Assembly (NCBI RefSeq): GCF_014230315.1
Contig: NZ_JACLAW010000009.1
Location: 1 to 64,000, forward strand
Direction: 5' to 3'
Length of the DNA stretch: 64,000 nt
Source: Novosphingobium flavum
GTDB taxonomy: Bacteria > Pseudomonadota > Alphaproteobacteria > Sphingomonadales > Sphingomonadaceae
Part shown: positions 9,583-17,738 of the stretch, piece by piece
Numbering within the stretch: position 1 is the stretch's first letter
Layout of the letters: every line of letters begins with the position of its first letter
Position numbers and translations under genes: made by a program
Notes under the pieces: model-generated
The model's database searches: none
The model's input: only the letters and a program-made list of their open reading frames with translations
What the model was told of the DNA's origin: nothing

Positions 9583-10868
9583 ATGCCGTTGCCGCGCTGC
9601 GGGACTCTTTTGCGCGCCGCGATGAGATGAGCCCTGACCAGCGCCTGATCGCAGTTTCGGCGATCGGCGTGAGCCTGCTCCTGTTGTGGGCGGCGATAGC
9701 TCCGGTGGACGAGATCACCCGGGGCATGGGCAAGGTCATCCCGTCGAGCAAGGTCCAGGTGGTGCAGGCCGCCGATGCCTCGGTGGTCCGCGAGATCCTT
9801 GTCCGGCAGGGACAACTGGTGAAGCAGGGCCAACTGCTGGTCCGGCTCGATGACAGCCAGTCCGCTTCGCAACTCGGGCAGTTGCAGGCCGAGAGCGAAC
9901 GGCTCGAAGCCAAGGCTGCGCGGCTACAGCAGGAGGGCACCGGAGGTAGTAGCGGAAATTGTACGCTAGGCACTCCTTGCGTCGAAGAACAGGCCTTGGC
10001 CCAGATTCGCCGCGAAACGGCAGCGAGCCGGCAATCGGCACTGTCAGCAGCGGTCGAGCAGAGGCGCCGGGATCTGCAGGAGGGAGCGGCAACGGTGTCA
10101 TCGCTGACCAGCAGCGTCAAATTGCAGCAGGATCAGGTCAACATGCTCAGCCCGCTCGCGGCCAAGGGGATCGTGCCCAAGACCGACCTCCTCAATGCCC
10201 AGCGTGAACTCGTGGACCTGCAGGGCAAGCTTTCGGCCGCGCGCGAAGGCATGGGCCGGGCCAATGCGGCAATCGCCGAGGCTCAGGCCCAGCTTTCCTC
10301 CGCCCGGCTCGACTTCCGGCAACAGGCGCTGAACGAGCGTAGCGAAGTGGCGACCAAGCTGGCGGTCAACGAAGAGACGATCAAGGGCGCTTCGGCCCGG
10401 CTCGAGCGAAACGAATTGCGCGCGCCGGTGACCGGCCTCGTCAATGACGTCAAGGTCACCACGGTCGGCGGCTTCGTGACGCCCGGTGAAGCGGTGATGC
10501 AGGTCGTGCCGGTGGGTGACAAGCTGCTGGTCGAGGCGCGGGTTTCCCCCAAGGACATTGCCTTCCTCAAGATCGGCGATCGTGCCAACGTGAAGGTCAC
10601 GGCCTACGATTTCTCGATCTACGGCGGCCTGCCCGGCAAGGTGCGCAACATCAGCGCGGATTCGATCTACGACGAGGCCGAAAAGCAGGCCTATTACACG
10701 GTCGTGGTCGAGACGGACCGATCCTACCTCGTGAAGAACGGACGACAGCTTCCGATCATGCCCGGCATGATCTGCGATGTGGAAATCATTACAGGCAGCA
10801 AGAGCGTGTTGGCCTACCTGCTGAAGCCCGTGCTGCGCGCCTTCGACGAGGCGCTTACCGAGCGTTGA
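9579..10868 (+). CDS. HlyD-family type I secretion periplasmic adaptor
   Basis: A 429-residue membrane-fusion protein. One N-terminal transmembrane helix (about residues 25-45, LIAVSAIGVSLLLLWAAIAP) is followed by the first half of a barrel-sandwich domain (VVREILVRQGQLVKQGQLL), a long coiled-coil hairpin (about 95-270), the second barrel-sandwich half (LRAPVTGLVNDVKVTTVGGF) and a C-terminal beta-barrel. It bridges the ABC transporter and the TolC-like channel. The ATG overlaps the upstream stop (ATGA). Oddity: the start of the coiled coil holds a small Cys-containing insertion (NCTLGTPC, about residues 127-134). Its 3' end overlaps the convergent LapG-like gene by 14 bases. Confidence 0.93.
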   Translation: MNAVAALRDSFARRDEMSPDQRLIAVSAIGVSLLLLWAAIAPVDEITRGMGKVIPSSKVQVVQAADASVVREILVRQGQLVKQGQLLVRLDDSQSASQLGQLQAESERLEAKAARLQQEGTGGSSGNCTLGTPCVEEQALAQIRRETAASRQSALSAAVEQRRRDLQEGAATVSSLTSSVKLQQDQVNMLSPLAAKGIVPKTDLLNAQRELVDLQGKLSAAREGMGRANAAIAEAQAQLSSARLDFRQQALNERSEVATKLAVNEETIKGASARLERNELRAPVTGLVNDVKVTTVGGFVTPGEAVMQVVPVGDKLLVEARVSPKDIAFLKIGDRANVKVTAYDFSIYGGLPGKVRNISADSIYDEAEKQAYYTVVVETDRSYLVKNGRQLPIMPGMICDVEIITGSKSVLAYLLKPVLRAFDEALTER

Positions 10869-11925
10869 ACGCGAGCTTCTGGCTGCGCTGACCGCCGAGG
10901 CCGAAGCGGGCGAAACCGAGCATCGCGCCGTCAATCTGCGGCGCAGCAATGGCCGGGGCATCGATCAAGGCTGGGCTGAGCGCGATCTGCAACGGCGCGT
11001 CGGTTATGGGCATCGGCGCCGGCACGGGAGTAACGGCCTTGCGCGTCTCGTATCCGTGGAGCCACTTGCCGTGCTCTCCGAATGAGAAAACCGGACGATA
11101 GTCCGCCGATGCGCCGGCGTCGACCAGAGTGTCAGTGGCATTGTCCAGCATCCAGAAGCGCTCGCCATCGCGCACGATAAGCAGGGCGTGGTCGGCGTGC
11201 CGGAGGAGGTCGCGGGCGATGGTCAGGAACATCGCGTCGCGCGGCACACCGCTCGCCGCGAGGAGCTGGAGCTTGACGATCGCGATATCCTCGCAGTCAC
11301 CCGCGCCGCGGCGCAAGGTTTCGCCGGCATCTGCCCAGTAATCGGCCCGGCCGAACTGGGCTGCGTCCTCGACATAGCGGACGTGAGCATTGGTCCAGCC
11401 GTTGACGGCGCGCAGGCGGCTTTCGAGGTCACCGCCCGTCGCGAAACCCAGGCGGCGAATGGCCGAGGCCCCGAGCGCGGCGTGGCTGACCCGCTCCCAC
11501 TGCGTGTCGAACGCGGTGTGTGCCACGGCAAGGCGGCGGCTGGCGAGAAATTCGCCGGGGATGGGCGCGGTGAGTGCGAAAATCGTAGCGATGGGCGGCG
11601 CAGGCTGGGCAAACGCCGGAGCGGGCAGAGCGCAATTGACCGGCTGCGTCGCGGTCAGTGCGGCCGTAGCCGGCGCTACGGCTTGCTCCTGCCGGATGCG
11701 GTCGAGCGCAGAGGGCATTCCGCCAAGGATCGCGGAGGCCTTGCTCGATGCGGCGGGAATGACGGCGACCGGCACCGCCTGGCAACGGGCGGGATCGGAT
11801 ACCTGCACGCTTGCCATGACCGCAACGGGCAAGACTGCGAAGAGCGGAGCCGCCATGACCGGGCCCGCCGCCGTTAGGGCGGAACAGGCCAGAATCGGGC
11901 CAAGCAGGCGGGGCAGGCGGCTCAT
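10855..11925 (-). CDS. lapG: LapG-like periplasmic transglutaminase-type cysteine protease
   Basis: A 356-residue bacterial transglutaminase-like cysteine proteinase with a signal peptide (cleavage near VMAAP). The catalytic triad is visible: Cys in GAGDCEDIA, His in RHADHALLIV and Asp in FWMLDNATD. WTNAHVRYVEDAAQFG is typical of the family. Family knowledge: LapG cleaves the N-terminal retention module of LapA-type adhesins in the periplasm and is held inactive by the c-di-GMP receptor LapD. The neighbouring adhesin and exporter make it the likely release protease for that adhesin. No LapD is in the window and the adhesin N-terminus is missing, so the cleavage site cannot be checked. Residues 30-135 and the tail are low-complexity Ala/Pro-rich. 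Confidence 0.85.
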   Translation of the reverse strand: MSRLPRLLGPILACSALTAAGPVMAAPLFAVLPVAVMASVQVSDPARCQAVPVAVIPAASSKASAILGGMPSALDRIRQEQAVAPATAALTATQPVNCALPAPAFAQPAPPIATIFALTAPIPGEFLASRRLAVAHTAFDTQWERVSHAALGASAIRRLGFATGGDLESRLRAVNGWTNAHVRYVEDAAQFGRADYWADAGETLRRGAGDCEDIAIVKLQLLAASGVPRDAMFLTIARDLLRHADHALLIVRDGERFWMLDNATDTLVDAGASADYRPVFSFGEHGKWLHGYETRKAVTPVPAPMPITDAPLQIALSPALIDAPAIAAPQIDGAMLGFARFGLGGQRSQKLAFNAR

Positions 11926-12039
11926 ACCGCGAATCTGCCGGCATAAGCTGAGAGCCCGGTTTCAGGGCGTGGTTACGTGGAGTGGTTAATTTCGATGTAG
12001 GAGATTGTCCCGATCGGCCGTTTATGGCGGATTTCCGGG

Positions 12040-12468
12040 TCAATCGCCGCCCATGGCCGCGGTAACCCGTTTTACGTCGGCAGGGGTGACCGCATCGGTG
12101 TAGGAATTTCCGAAGTGAGTGCGGACATAGCCGATCACCCCGGCGGTCTGCTCGGCCGACAGCATTTCGGCGAAGGCTGGCATGCCGCCTTTGCCGTGCG
12201 TAACCCGATCCAGCACGAACTGACGATCCGCCAGATGGGCGTTGGCGGCTAGGGCGGGGACCACGCCCGCGCCCTGTCCGCCTTCGGCATTGGCCATGTG
12301 GCAGGCCTGACAGATCTCGCGGTAGGTCTGCTCGCCCGTGGTCGAGACCGCCGCCGCCTGTCCTGCTGACGCAGTATCGCCCGTCGCTTGAGCGAGGGCG
12401 ACGCTCCCTGCACCCAGTAGCAACGCCATGACGGCCAGTATCGAAGTGGCAACACCAGCTCCGGTCAT
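12040..12468 (-). CDS. Monohaem c-type cytochrome (class I)
   Basis: A 142-residue exported cytochrome. Signal peptide with core ILAVMALLLGAGSVALAQ; a single haem-attachment motif CQACH at about residues 53-57; a likely Met ligand in GKGGMPAFAEML. The compact size fits a class I soluble cytochrome c. The start chosen is the ATG at 12468, which overlaps the stop of the upstream flavoprotein gene by four bases (ATGA); longer readings to the right are out-of-frame passage through that gene. Coupling to the flavoprotein suggests it is its periplasmic electron acceptor. Confidence 0.9.
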   Translation of the reverse strand: MTGAGVATSILAVMALLLGAGSVALAQATGDTASAGQAAAVSTTGEQTYREICQACHMANAEGGQGAGVVPALAANAHLADRQFVLDRVTHGKGGMPAFAEMLSAEQTAGVIGYVRTHFGNSYTDAVTPADVKRVTAAMGGD

Positions 12469-14051
12469 GCCGCGAGGGCCCGTTGATGGAGCCGGGAAAT
12501 CGCATCGATCGACGACAGCAGCGCCGCCTCCATCCAGGCGCCGATGTAGGAGCAATGCTCGCCCGCCAGCACGATCCGGCCATCGACCGAGACCATGTTC
12601 TGGTAATGCGGGCCGCGCAGGTCCTCGGTCCACGACGAGGCGCAGGCCTGGATCCACGGCAGGCGGCTCCATGCCACGGCCATGCCGTTGGAATATTCCG
12701 AGCGGTACTGCTTGTGGAACACCGAGCCTTGCTGGAGCGCGGTCTCGATCCGTTGAGCCGGCGTCATGCCGGCGAACTGGTACGCCGCAGGGCCGCTGGT
12801 ATAGGCGCCGAGCAGGACGGCCGGGCCGGGCTTGAAGAAACCCCCGCTGGGGTAGGAGAGCTGGCCGATCGTCTGGTTCGTGAAGCTGTGCCCGCCGTAG
12901 ATCTGCTCGTCCTGTTCCCAGAACCGGCGCTTCATTTCCAGGCCGATCTTGCACGACGAATGATAGGGCACGCTGCTGATCGCGGTCTTCTTGGCTTCCG
13001 AGACCTGGATCGGGATCTGGCTGAGGATGGTCAGAGGGATTGTGCAGACGCAGAAGTCCGCCTTTGCGACCGACTTTGCGCCGGTGACGGTGTCCTCCCA
13101 GTCCACACTCACGCCCTTGCCGTCCTGCGCGATATTCGTGACCTTGGCATTGAGGCGGATCTTGCCTGCAAGCTTACGCGCAAAGGCCTTGCCGATCATG
13201 TCCATCCCGCCGACGGGCTGGAACATGGTCTGCTGCATCACATTGCCGAAGTAGAAGGCCATGGTCGACCAGACGCGGGGATCGAGCACGTCGGAAAGGC
13301 CGGCAATGGCTGAGGGTACGGGTGCCCCGTTGACGCCGCCGCCCGGCGGGCGATCATAGCCGCGCTGGGCCGAGGTCCTCAGGCTCGAGCTGTAGGCCAT
13401 GTCCTTGTCGAGCGCGCCCCAGCCGCGCATCGCTTCGAGCAGGCGCTCCTTGTCTTCCTTCGAGACCGTATCGTCGAGTGCGCCCTTGTTGACCGCCTTG
13501 CCGAGGAGTTCGGCGACATGCCCCTTGAAGTCGACCCCCGCCTCGGCATAGCGCTGTGGTTTGCCGCCATAGGCCTTGTCCGAGTGGACATAGCCGGCGT
13601 GGTTGAGCTGGATGAACGGTTCGAGCTGGACGCCCAGTTCCTGACAGTAATGCAGCAAGGCCTGATGATGGTAGGGAATCCGCCAGGGGCCCGGGTTCAG
13701 GTAGTTGCCGGGTGCATAACTGCACTGCTGCACGGCGCCGCCGACTTCCTTGACGACGTCGCCGCCACGGATCGAATAATTGCGCCCGCCCGGTCGGTTC
13801 TGGAATTCGAGCAGGCTGACTTTGTAGCCGGCCTTCTCCATTTCGTAGGCGGCGACCATGCCGGCCAGGCCCGAGCCGAGGATCAGCACGCTTGCGCCCG
13901 TACGCGCGCCGGAGAGCTTGGGAGGCCCGCTGAACTGGGTCGGCTGAGCGTGACCCAGGGCGGTCATGGCCTGATACATGGCGGCGGCGCCGCCGACCTT
14001 GCCGATCGCGGCAAGCAGTTCGCGGCGGCTCGGCATCTCGAATTCGTGCAT
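12465..14051 (-). CDS. Periplasmic flavin monoamine oxidase-family FAD enzyme
   Basis: A 528-residue FAD-dependent amine oxidase-type protein. It begins with a twin-arginine-like export signal (PSRRELLAAIGKVGG). The dinucleotide-binding fold (VLILGSGLAGMVAAYEMEKAGYKVSLLE) is present, followed by the RPGGRNYSIRGG loop typical of the GG-doublet flavoproteins. The C-terminus has IVLAGEHCSYIGAWMEAAL, the second FAD contact. The ATG at 14051 has a strong AGGGGG ribosome site; an upstream TTG at 14069 is less likely. The next gene is a cytochrome c with a four-base overlap, so it may act as a dehydrogenase passing electrons to that cytochrome. The substrate (an amino acid or amine) cannot be told from sequence. 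Confidence 0.88.
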   Translation of the reverse strand: MHEFEMPSRRELLAAIGKVGGAAAMYQAMTALGHAQPTQFSGPPKLSGARTGASVLILGSGLAGMVAAYEMEKAGYKVSLLEFQNRPGGRNYSIRGGDVVKEVGGAVQQCSYAPGNYLNPGPWRIPYHHQALLHYCQELGVQLEPFIQLNHAGYVHSDKAYGGKPQRYAEAGVDFKGHVAELLGKAVNKGALDDTVSKEDKERLLEAMRGWGALDKDMAYSSSLRTSAQRGYDRPPGGGVNGAPVPSAIAGLSDVLDPRVWSTMAFYFGNVMQQTMFQPVGGMDMIGKAFARKLAGKIRLNAKVTNIAQDGKGVSVDWEDTVTGAKSVAKADFCVCTIPLTILSQIPIQVSEAKKTAISSVPYHSSCKIGLEMKRRFWEQDEQIYGGHSFTNQTIGQLSYPSGGFFKPGPAVLLGAYTSGPAAYQFAGMTPAQRIETALQQGSVFHKQYRSEYSNGMAVAWSRLPWIQACASSWTEDLRGPHYQNMVSVDGRIVLAGEHCSYIGAWMEAALLSSIDAISRLHQRALAA

Positions 14052-14345
14052 TGCGATCCCCCTGGTCAAGTCGATCCGGGATCACGTTGCGGCGCGTGGG
14101 CCGAGGGCGGCGATCCCCGCTACTGGCTCGCCCGCACGGCACGTCTTGCCAATGGCGCGGATTACGTACGGCTCCTTGTGGGAGCCGGTCGATTGATATC
14201 GGTCCCAGAAGCGTTCGTTGGCACGTGAACGGGTGCGGAGATCAAATAAATCGAAGGATTTTCCGCCATTCAGATTCGGTTTGGGTCGCATGGCCATAGC
14301 AGCGTTTGAGATGCGGGCACGTAACCGCGCGACCGAGAGGATAGC
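14052..14345. other. Divergent intergenic region
   Basis: Between the flavoprotein gene (left) and the methyltransferase-like gene (right). It must hold both promoters. It is less GC-rich around 14235-14285 (atcaaataaatcgaaggatt). No clear inverted repeat or terminator was seen. Confidence 0.5.
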
Positions 14346-15155
14346 ATGCGAAACATTCATCAGCTCATCTTGCGTACATCCGCTGCCGTGGCGGTTGCCT
14401 TCGGCGCAGCGAGCGCCCTTCCCGCGCTGGCGCAGGGCGCGCCGGCAGGGCAGGGTGCACCGGCCGCCGCTCGCCCGGCACAGCCTGTCATGCCGATCAT
14501 CAAGTTCGAAGCGGCCAATCCCGGGCAGGGCGGCGGTGACGAACTCGCGCCGCCGCGCCGCCTTGCTGCGGCCGTGCTTGCGGGTGCTGGCTATACACCG
14601 CGTCAGGTCACCGATGTTGGTTCGTTCACCGGTGAATTCCTCGAAGCTTTCATGGACCGCTTCCCGACCTCGCACGGGCAGTGGACCGAGCCGGTCGAGA
14701 ACAACCGGGTCAATGCCGTGCGGCGGCTTGGCGGCTATGGCGAGCGGGTGACCTACCGCATCGGATGCCCGTCGCGCGATCTCGCCGCTGGCTGCGTTCC
14801 CGCCAATACCGACGTTCTCATCACCTCGTGGTTGTCGATCCACCAGAACCTCGACGGTATTCGCAGGTTCTACAAGGAGGCGGCCGCGATCGTTCCTTCC
14901 GGCGGGTGGGTGATCAACCTCGATCACGTGACTTTCCCGGACCCGGCCTGGGGTGAGCGGATGAAGGCCGCGCGCGGCCTTGCCATCCCGCTGGGCCTCG
15001 CGGTCAAGACCGAGGGGCCGCCGGTCCATCATCCCGATTACCGAACCCCGACCCTGGCAGAGCAGCTCGACGCCTTCCACGCCGCGGGGATCACCGATGT
15101 CCAGGTCGTCTGGCAGCGGCTCGACACTGTCCTGATGATCGGGCGCAAGCCGTAA
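14346..15155 (+). CDS. Class I SAM-methyltransferase-fold protein with a signal peptide
   Basis: A 269-residue protein. The first about 30 residues form a clear Sec signal (SAAVAVAFGAASALPALAQ), followed by a Gly/Ala/Pro linker. The rest looks like a Rossmann-type methyltransferase: motif I DVGSFTGEFLEAF, a motif near DVLITSWLSIHQNLDGIRRF, then IVPSGGWVINLDHV, which is the usual post-motif strand and loop. A purine-rich site (gagagg) precedes the ATG. It stands alone between the divergent flavoprotein operon and the TonB receptor. Export of a SAM-dependent enzyme is puzzling, since SAM is not expected in the periplasm; it may bind another ligand or have lost catalysis. Confidence 0.75.
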   Translation: MRNIHQLILRTSAAVAVAFGAASALPALAQGAPAGQGAPAAARPAQPVMPIIKFEAANPGQGGGDELAPPRRLAAAVLAGAGYTPRQVTDVGSFTGEFLEAFMDRFPTSHGQWTEPVENNRVNAVRRLGGYGERVTYRIGCPSRDLAAGCVPANTDVLITSWLSIHQNLDGIRRFYKEAAAIVPSGGWVINLDHVTFPDPAWGERMKAARGLAIPLGLAVKTEGPPVHHPDYRTPTLAEQLDAFHAAGITDVQVVWQRLDTVLMIGRKP

Positions 15156-15215
15156 GCAACGGCATAACAAGCAGACTGCAAAATCAGGCCCGAAATGGGT
15201 CGAAGGGAGTGAAAC

Positions 15216-17630
15216 ATGATGGCAAGAACTTTCCGGACAACTCTGGCGGTAGGCGTGGCTTTTGCCGCGCTTAACGTGATGGCAGGCCCGGCTCTGGCGC
15301 AGGACGCGCCGGCCGAGACGAACCTGGACTCGCAGGAAATCATCGTCACTGCGACGAAGACGGAAACGGTCGCGTCCAAGACCCCGATCGCGCTCAGCGT
15401 GTTCAAGGGCGACGACCTGACCAAGCGCGGCGTGGTCAGCGTTGCAGACCTTCAGAACGTCGCCCCGGCGCTCAACGTCGGTTCGGCGGCGCGCGGCGCG
15501 AACATCACCATCCGCGGCGTCGGCACGACCGACATCACCTCGAAGGGTGAGCAGGGCGTTTCCTTCAACATCGACGGCGTGCCGACCGGTGTGCCGCAGA
15601 TCATGAGCCTCGGATTTCTCGATCTCGAGCGCGTGGAAGTCCTGCGCGGTCCGCAGGGCACTCTGTACGGGAAGAGCTCGACCGGCGGCGCGATCAACCT
15701 GATCACCGCCAAGCCGAAGGACACGCTCGAGGCCTCAGCCTCGGTTGAATTGGGCAACTTCAACACTCGCCGCGGCGAAGCCATGGTCAACATCCCGCTT
15801 GGCGATACCTTCGCCGTCCGGGCGGCTGCGGTTATCAACAATCGCGATGGTTATATTCTGCCGACCATCAATGCGCCTGTCGCCGGTTCCTCGCAGCGTC
15901 CCCTTAAAGATGAAAACAACTGGATGACTCGGCTTACCGGGCTCGCTCGCCTGGGCGATCTCGGTGACATCACACTGTCGGGCACATTTGGTCACGTTGG
16001 TGGCGCCGGTAGCAATGGCGAAGTGTTGTGGTACCGTGCGCTTGGCCAGAACATGGTGGCGAACAAGGCAGCTCGCACTGTCTACTACAACCCCTATGCA
16101 ACCGGTGTTGACGACAACTTCAGCAACATCACCGGGATCGTGAATCTCGATCTGGGTGGCGTGAAGGTCACCTATACGGGTGCGCATATCCATCTCGATA
16201 CCAACGACAATCCGTCGCCTTCGGTAACCGATCCTGCTGGCAGTGGCGGCATCCCCAACTACACTTGGACGCAATACCAGTCGTGGGTGAACAACGACTC
16301 TCATGAAATCCGGTTTTCCAATGCACAGCCTGGTCGCCTGACTTGGGTTCTGGGCGCCAACTACGTTAAGGAAACGATTAACGAGATCGACCTGAACTGG
16401 CAGACCCAAGCGGGCACTATCTCGCTGCCGGACGGTACGCCGAACAATCCCAACGATAATCCGAAGTATTTTTGCGCGACGCCTAACTTCGATTATCAAT
16501 GCAATTCGCCCAACCCTCAGATTATCGGGCCCAGCACGCACCAGTCGAAGGGCGTATTCGGTCAAGCCAGCTTCGCCGTCTCGGAAACGATCAAGCTGAC
16601 CGCCGGCGGCCGTTACTCGGACGACAAGTCGTCCCGCAACTACACCATTGCCGCAGGGCCCGCTCCGGGCGCCGATTACTGGTCGGGCGCCAATGGCCTT
16701 CCCTGCCGTCCCGGTAATCCCTGTATCGGAACTAAGGGGCTTGGTTTGTCGCAGAGCGGCAAGTTCACCTGGAGGTTGGGAATTGACTTCACTCCAGCTC
16801 CCAATCAGCTGATCTACGCGTCGGTCGCAACCGGCTACAAGGGCGGTAGCTTCAACGACTTCGATCCTACCACAAAGACGACCAAGGCGTATGGGCCGGA
16901 AAGCCTGATCGCTTACGAGATCGGGTACAAGGGACGCCCGGTTGCGAACCTTCAGTTCAACTCTGCGCTCTACTACTACGACTACAAGCATTACCAGTTG
17001 ACCGGCGCAACATTCATTGCCCCGTCGGTTACTGGCGGCCCCCCGGTCGTTGTGATCTTCACGACGACGCCCCCGGCGAAGTTCTACGGTTGGGAAAACG
17101 AGCTGACTTGGACGCCGACGTCTAACGATACCCTCAACCTGTCGTTCGCGCTCGCCGGCGGCGAATTTGGCAAGGGTGCCAAGGCCGGCTTCCTATTCCT
17201 GAATCAGGTGTCTTGGGAGGGCAAGCGTCCGGACAGCCTCGCGACCTTCTCGGGCACAGCTTCCTATGAGCACCGGTTTGAGCTGGCCAACGGCGGGAAT
17301 ATTGCTGCCCGCATCGGTACCAAGTTCTCGAACGGTTATTTCCTGAGTGACCTTGGCGGCCAGCCCGGGGGTGATCCGACGCAGGCGACGACCGGGTATT
17401 CCACTCCGCCGCAGCAGTATCGTCAGGGCGGCTTCACGCGTACCGACGTCAATCTTGGCTACACCTCCGAGAACGGGAAGCTCTCGCTGAGCGCCTATGT
17501 GCGCAATATCGAGAACAAGTTCCAGTTCATCGGTGCACCGAATGGTATGGGCACTGGCAGCAACGATCGCGTCTTTGCCCGCGTTTCCGATCCCCGCACC
17601 TTCGGTGTCCGGCTCGGCGTGAAGTACTAA
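15216..17630 (+). CDS. TonB-dependent receptor
   Basis: An 804-residue outer-membrane receptor. Signal peptide ending MAGPALAQ; a TonB-box-like segment QEIIVTATKT; a plug domain (about residues 45-160) with NITIRGVGT, FNIDGVPTG and the conserved VEVLRGPQGTLYGKSSTGGAINLIT; then a 22-strand-type barrel ending in RTFGVRLGVKY with an aromatic C-terminus. The ligand is not deducible. The following PepSY, lactonase and hydrolase genes suggest uptake of an organic ligand that is then processed in the periplasm. Base composition in the barrel part is somewhat less GC-biased than its neighbours. A strong terminator follows at 17645-17683. Confidence 0.93.
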   Translation: MMARTFRTTLAVGVAFAALNVMAGPALAQDAPAETNLDSQEIIVTATKTETVASKTPIALSVFKGDDLTKRGVVSVADLQNVAPALNVGSAARGANITIRGVGTTDITSKGEQGVSFNIDGVPTGVPQIMSLGFLDLERVEVLRGPQGTLYGKSSTGGAINLITAKPKDTLEASASVELGNFNTRRGEAMVNIPLGDTFAVRAAAVINNRDGYILPTINAPVAGSSQRPLKDENNWMTRLTGLARLGDLGDITLSGTFGHVGGAGSNGEVLWYRALGQNMVANKAARTVYYNPYATGVDDNFSNITGIVNLDLGGVKVTYTGAHIHLDTNDNPSPSVTDPAGSGGIPNYTWTQYQSWVNNDSHEIRFSNAQPGRLTWVLGANYVKETINEIDLNWQTQAGTISLPDGTPNNPNDNPKYFCATPNFDYQCNSPNPQIIGPSTHQSKGVFGQASFAVSETIKLTAGGRYSDDKSSRNYTIAAGPAPGADYWSGANGLPCRPGNPCIGTKGLGLSQSGKFTWRLGIDFTPAPNQLIYASVATGYKGGSFNDFDPTTKTTKAYGPESLIAYEIGYKGRPVANLQFNSALYYYDYKHYQLTGATFIAPSVTGGPPVVVIFTTTPPAKFYGWENELTWTPTSNDTLNLSFALAGGEFGKGAKAGFLFLNQVSWEGKRPDSLATFSGTASYEHRFELANGGNIAARIGTKFSNGYFLSDLGGQPGGDPTQATTGYSTPPQQYRQGGFTRTDVNLGYTSENGKLSLSAYVRNIENKFQFIGAPNGMGTGSNDRVFARVSDPRTFGVRLGVKY

Positions 17631-17644
17631 CCAGTCCTCCCCCT

Positions 17645-17683
17645 GGGCGGGTGTGCCGATTTTTGGCACACCTGCCCCTTTTT
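17645..17683 (+). terminator. Rho-independent terminator after the TonB receptor
   Basis: Thirteen-base arms (17645-17657 and 17665-17677; GGGCGGGTGTGCC and GGCACACCTGCCC) pair with one G-U wobble around a seven-base loop, followed by CTTTTT. It lies 15 bases after the receptor stop. Confidence 0.9.
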
Positions 17684-17738
17684 CAATTTGTCACGCGGCT
17701 GCAATCGTTGCCTGTTGGTGGGCGGGAGAACCTTGACC

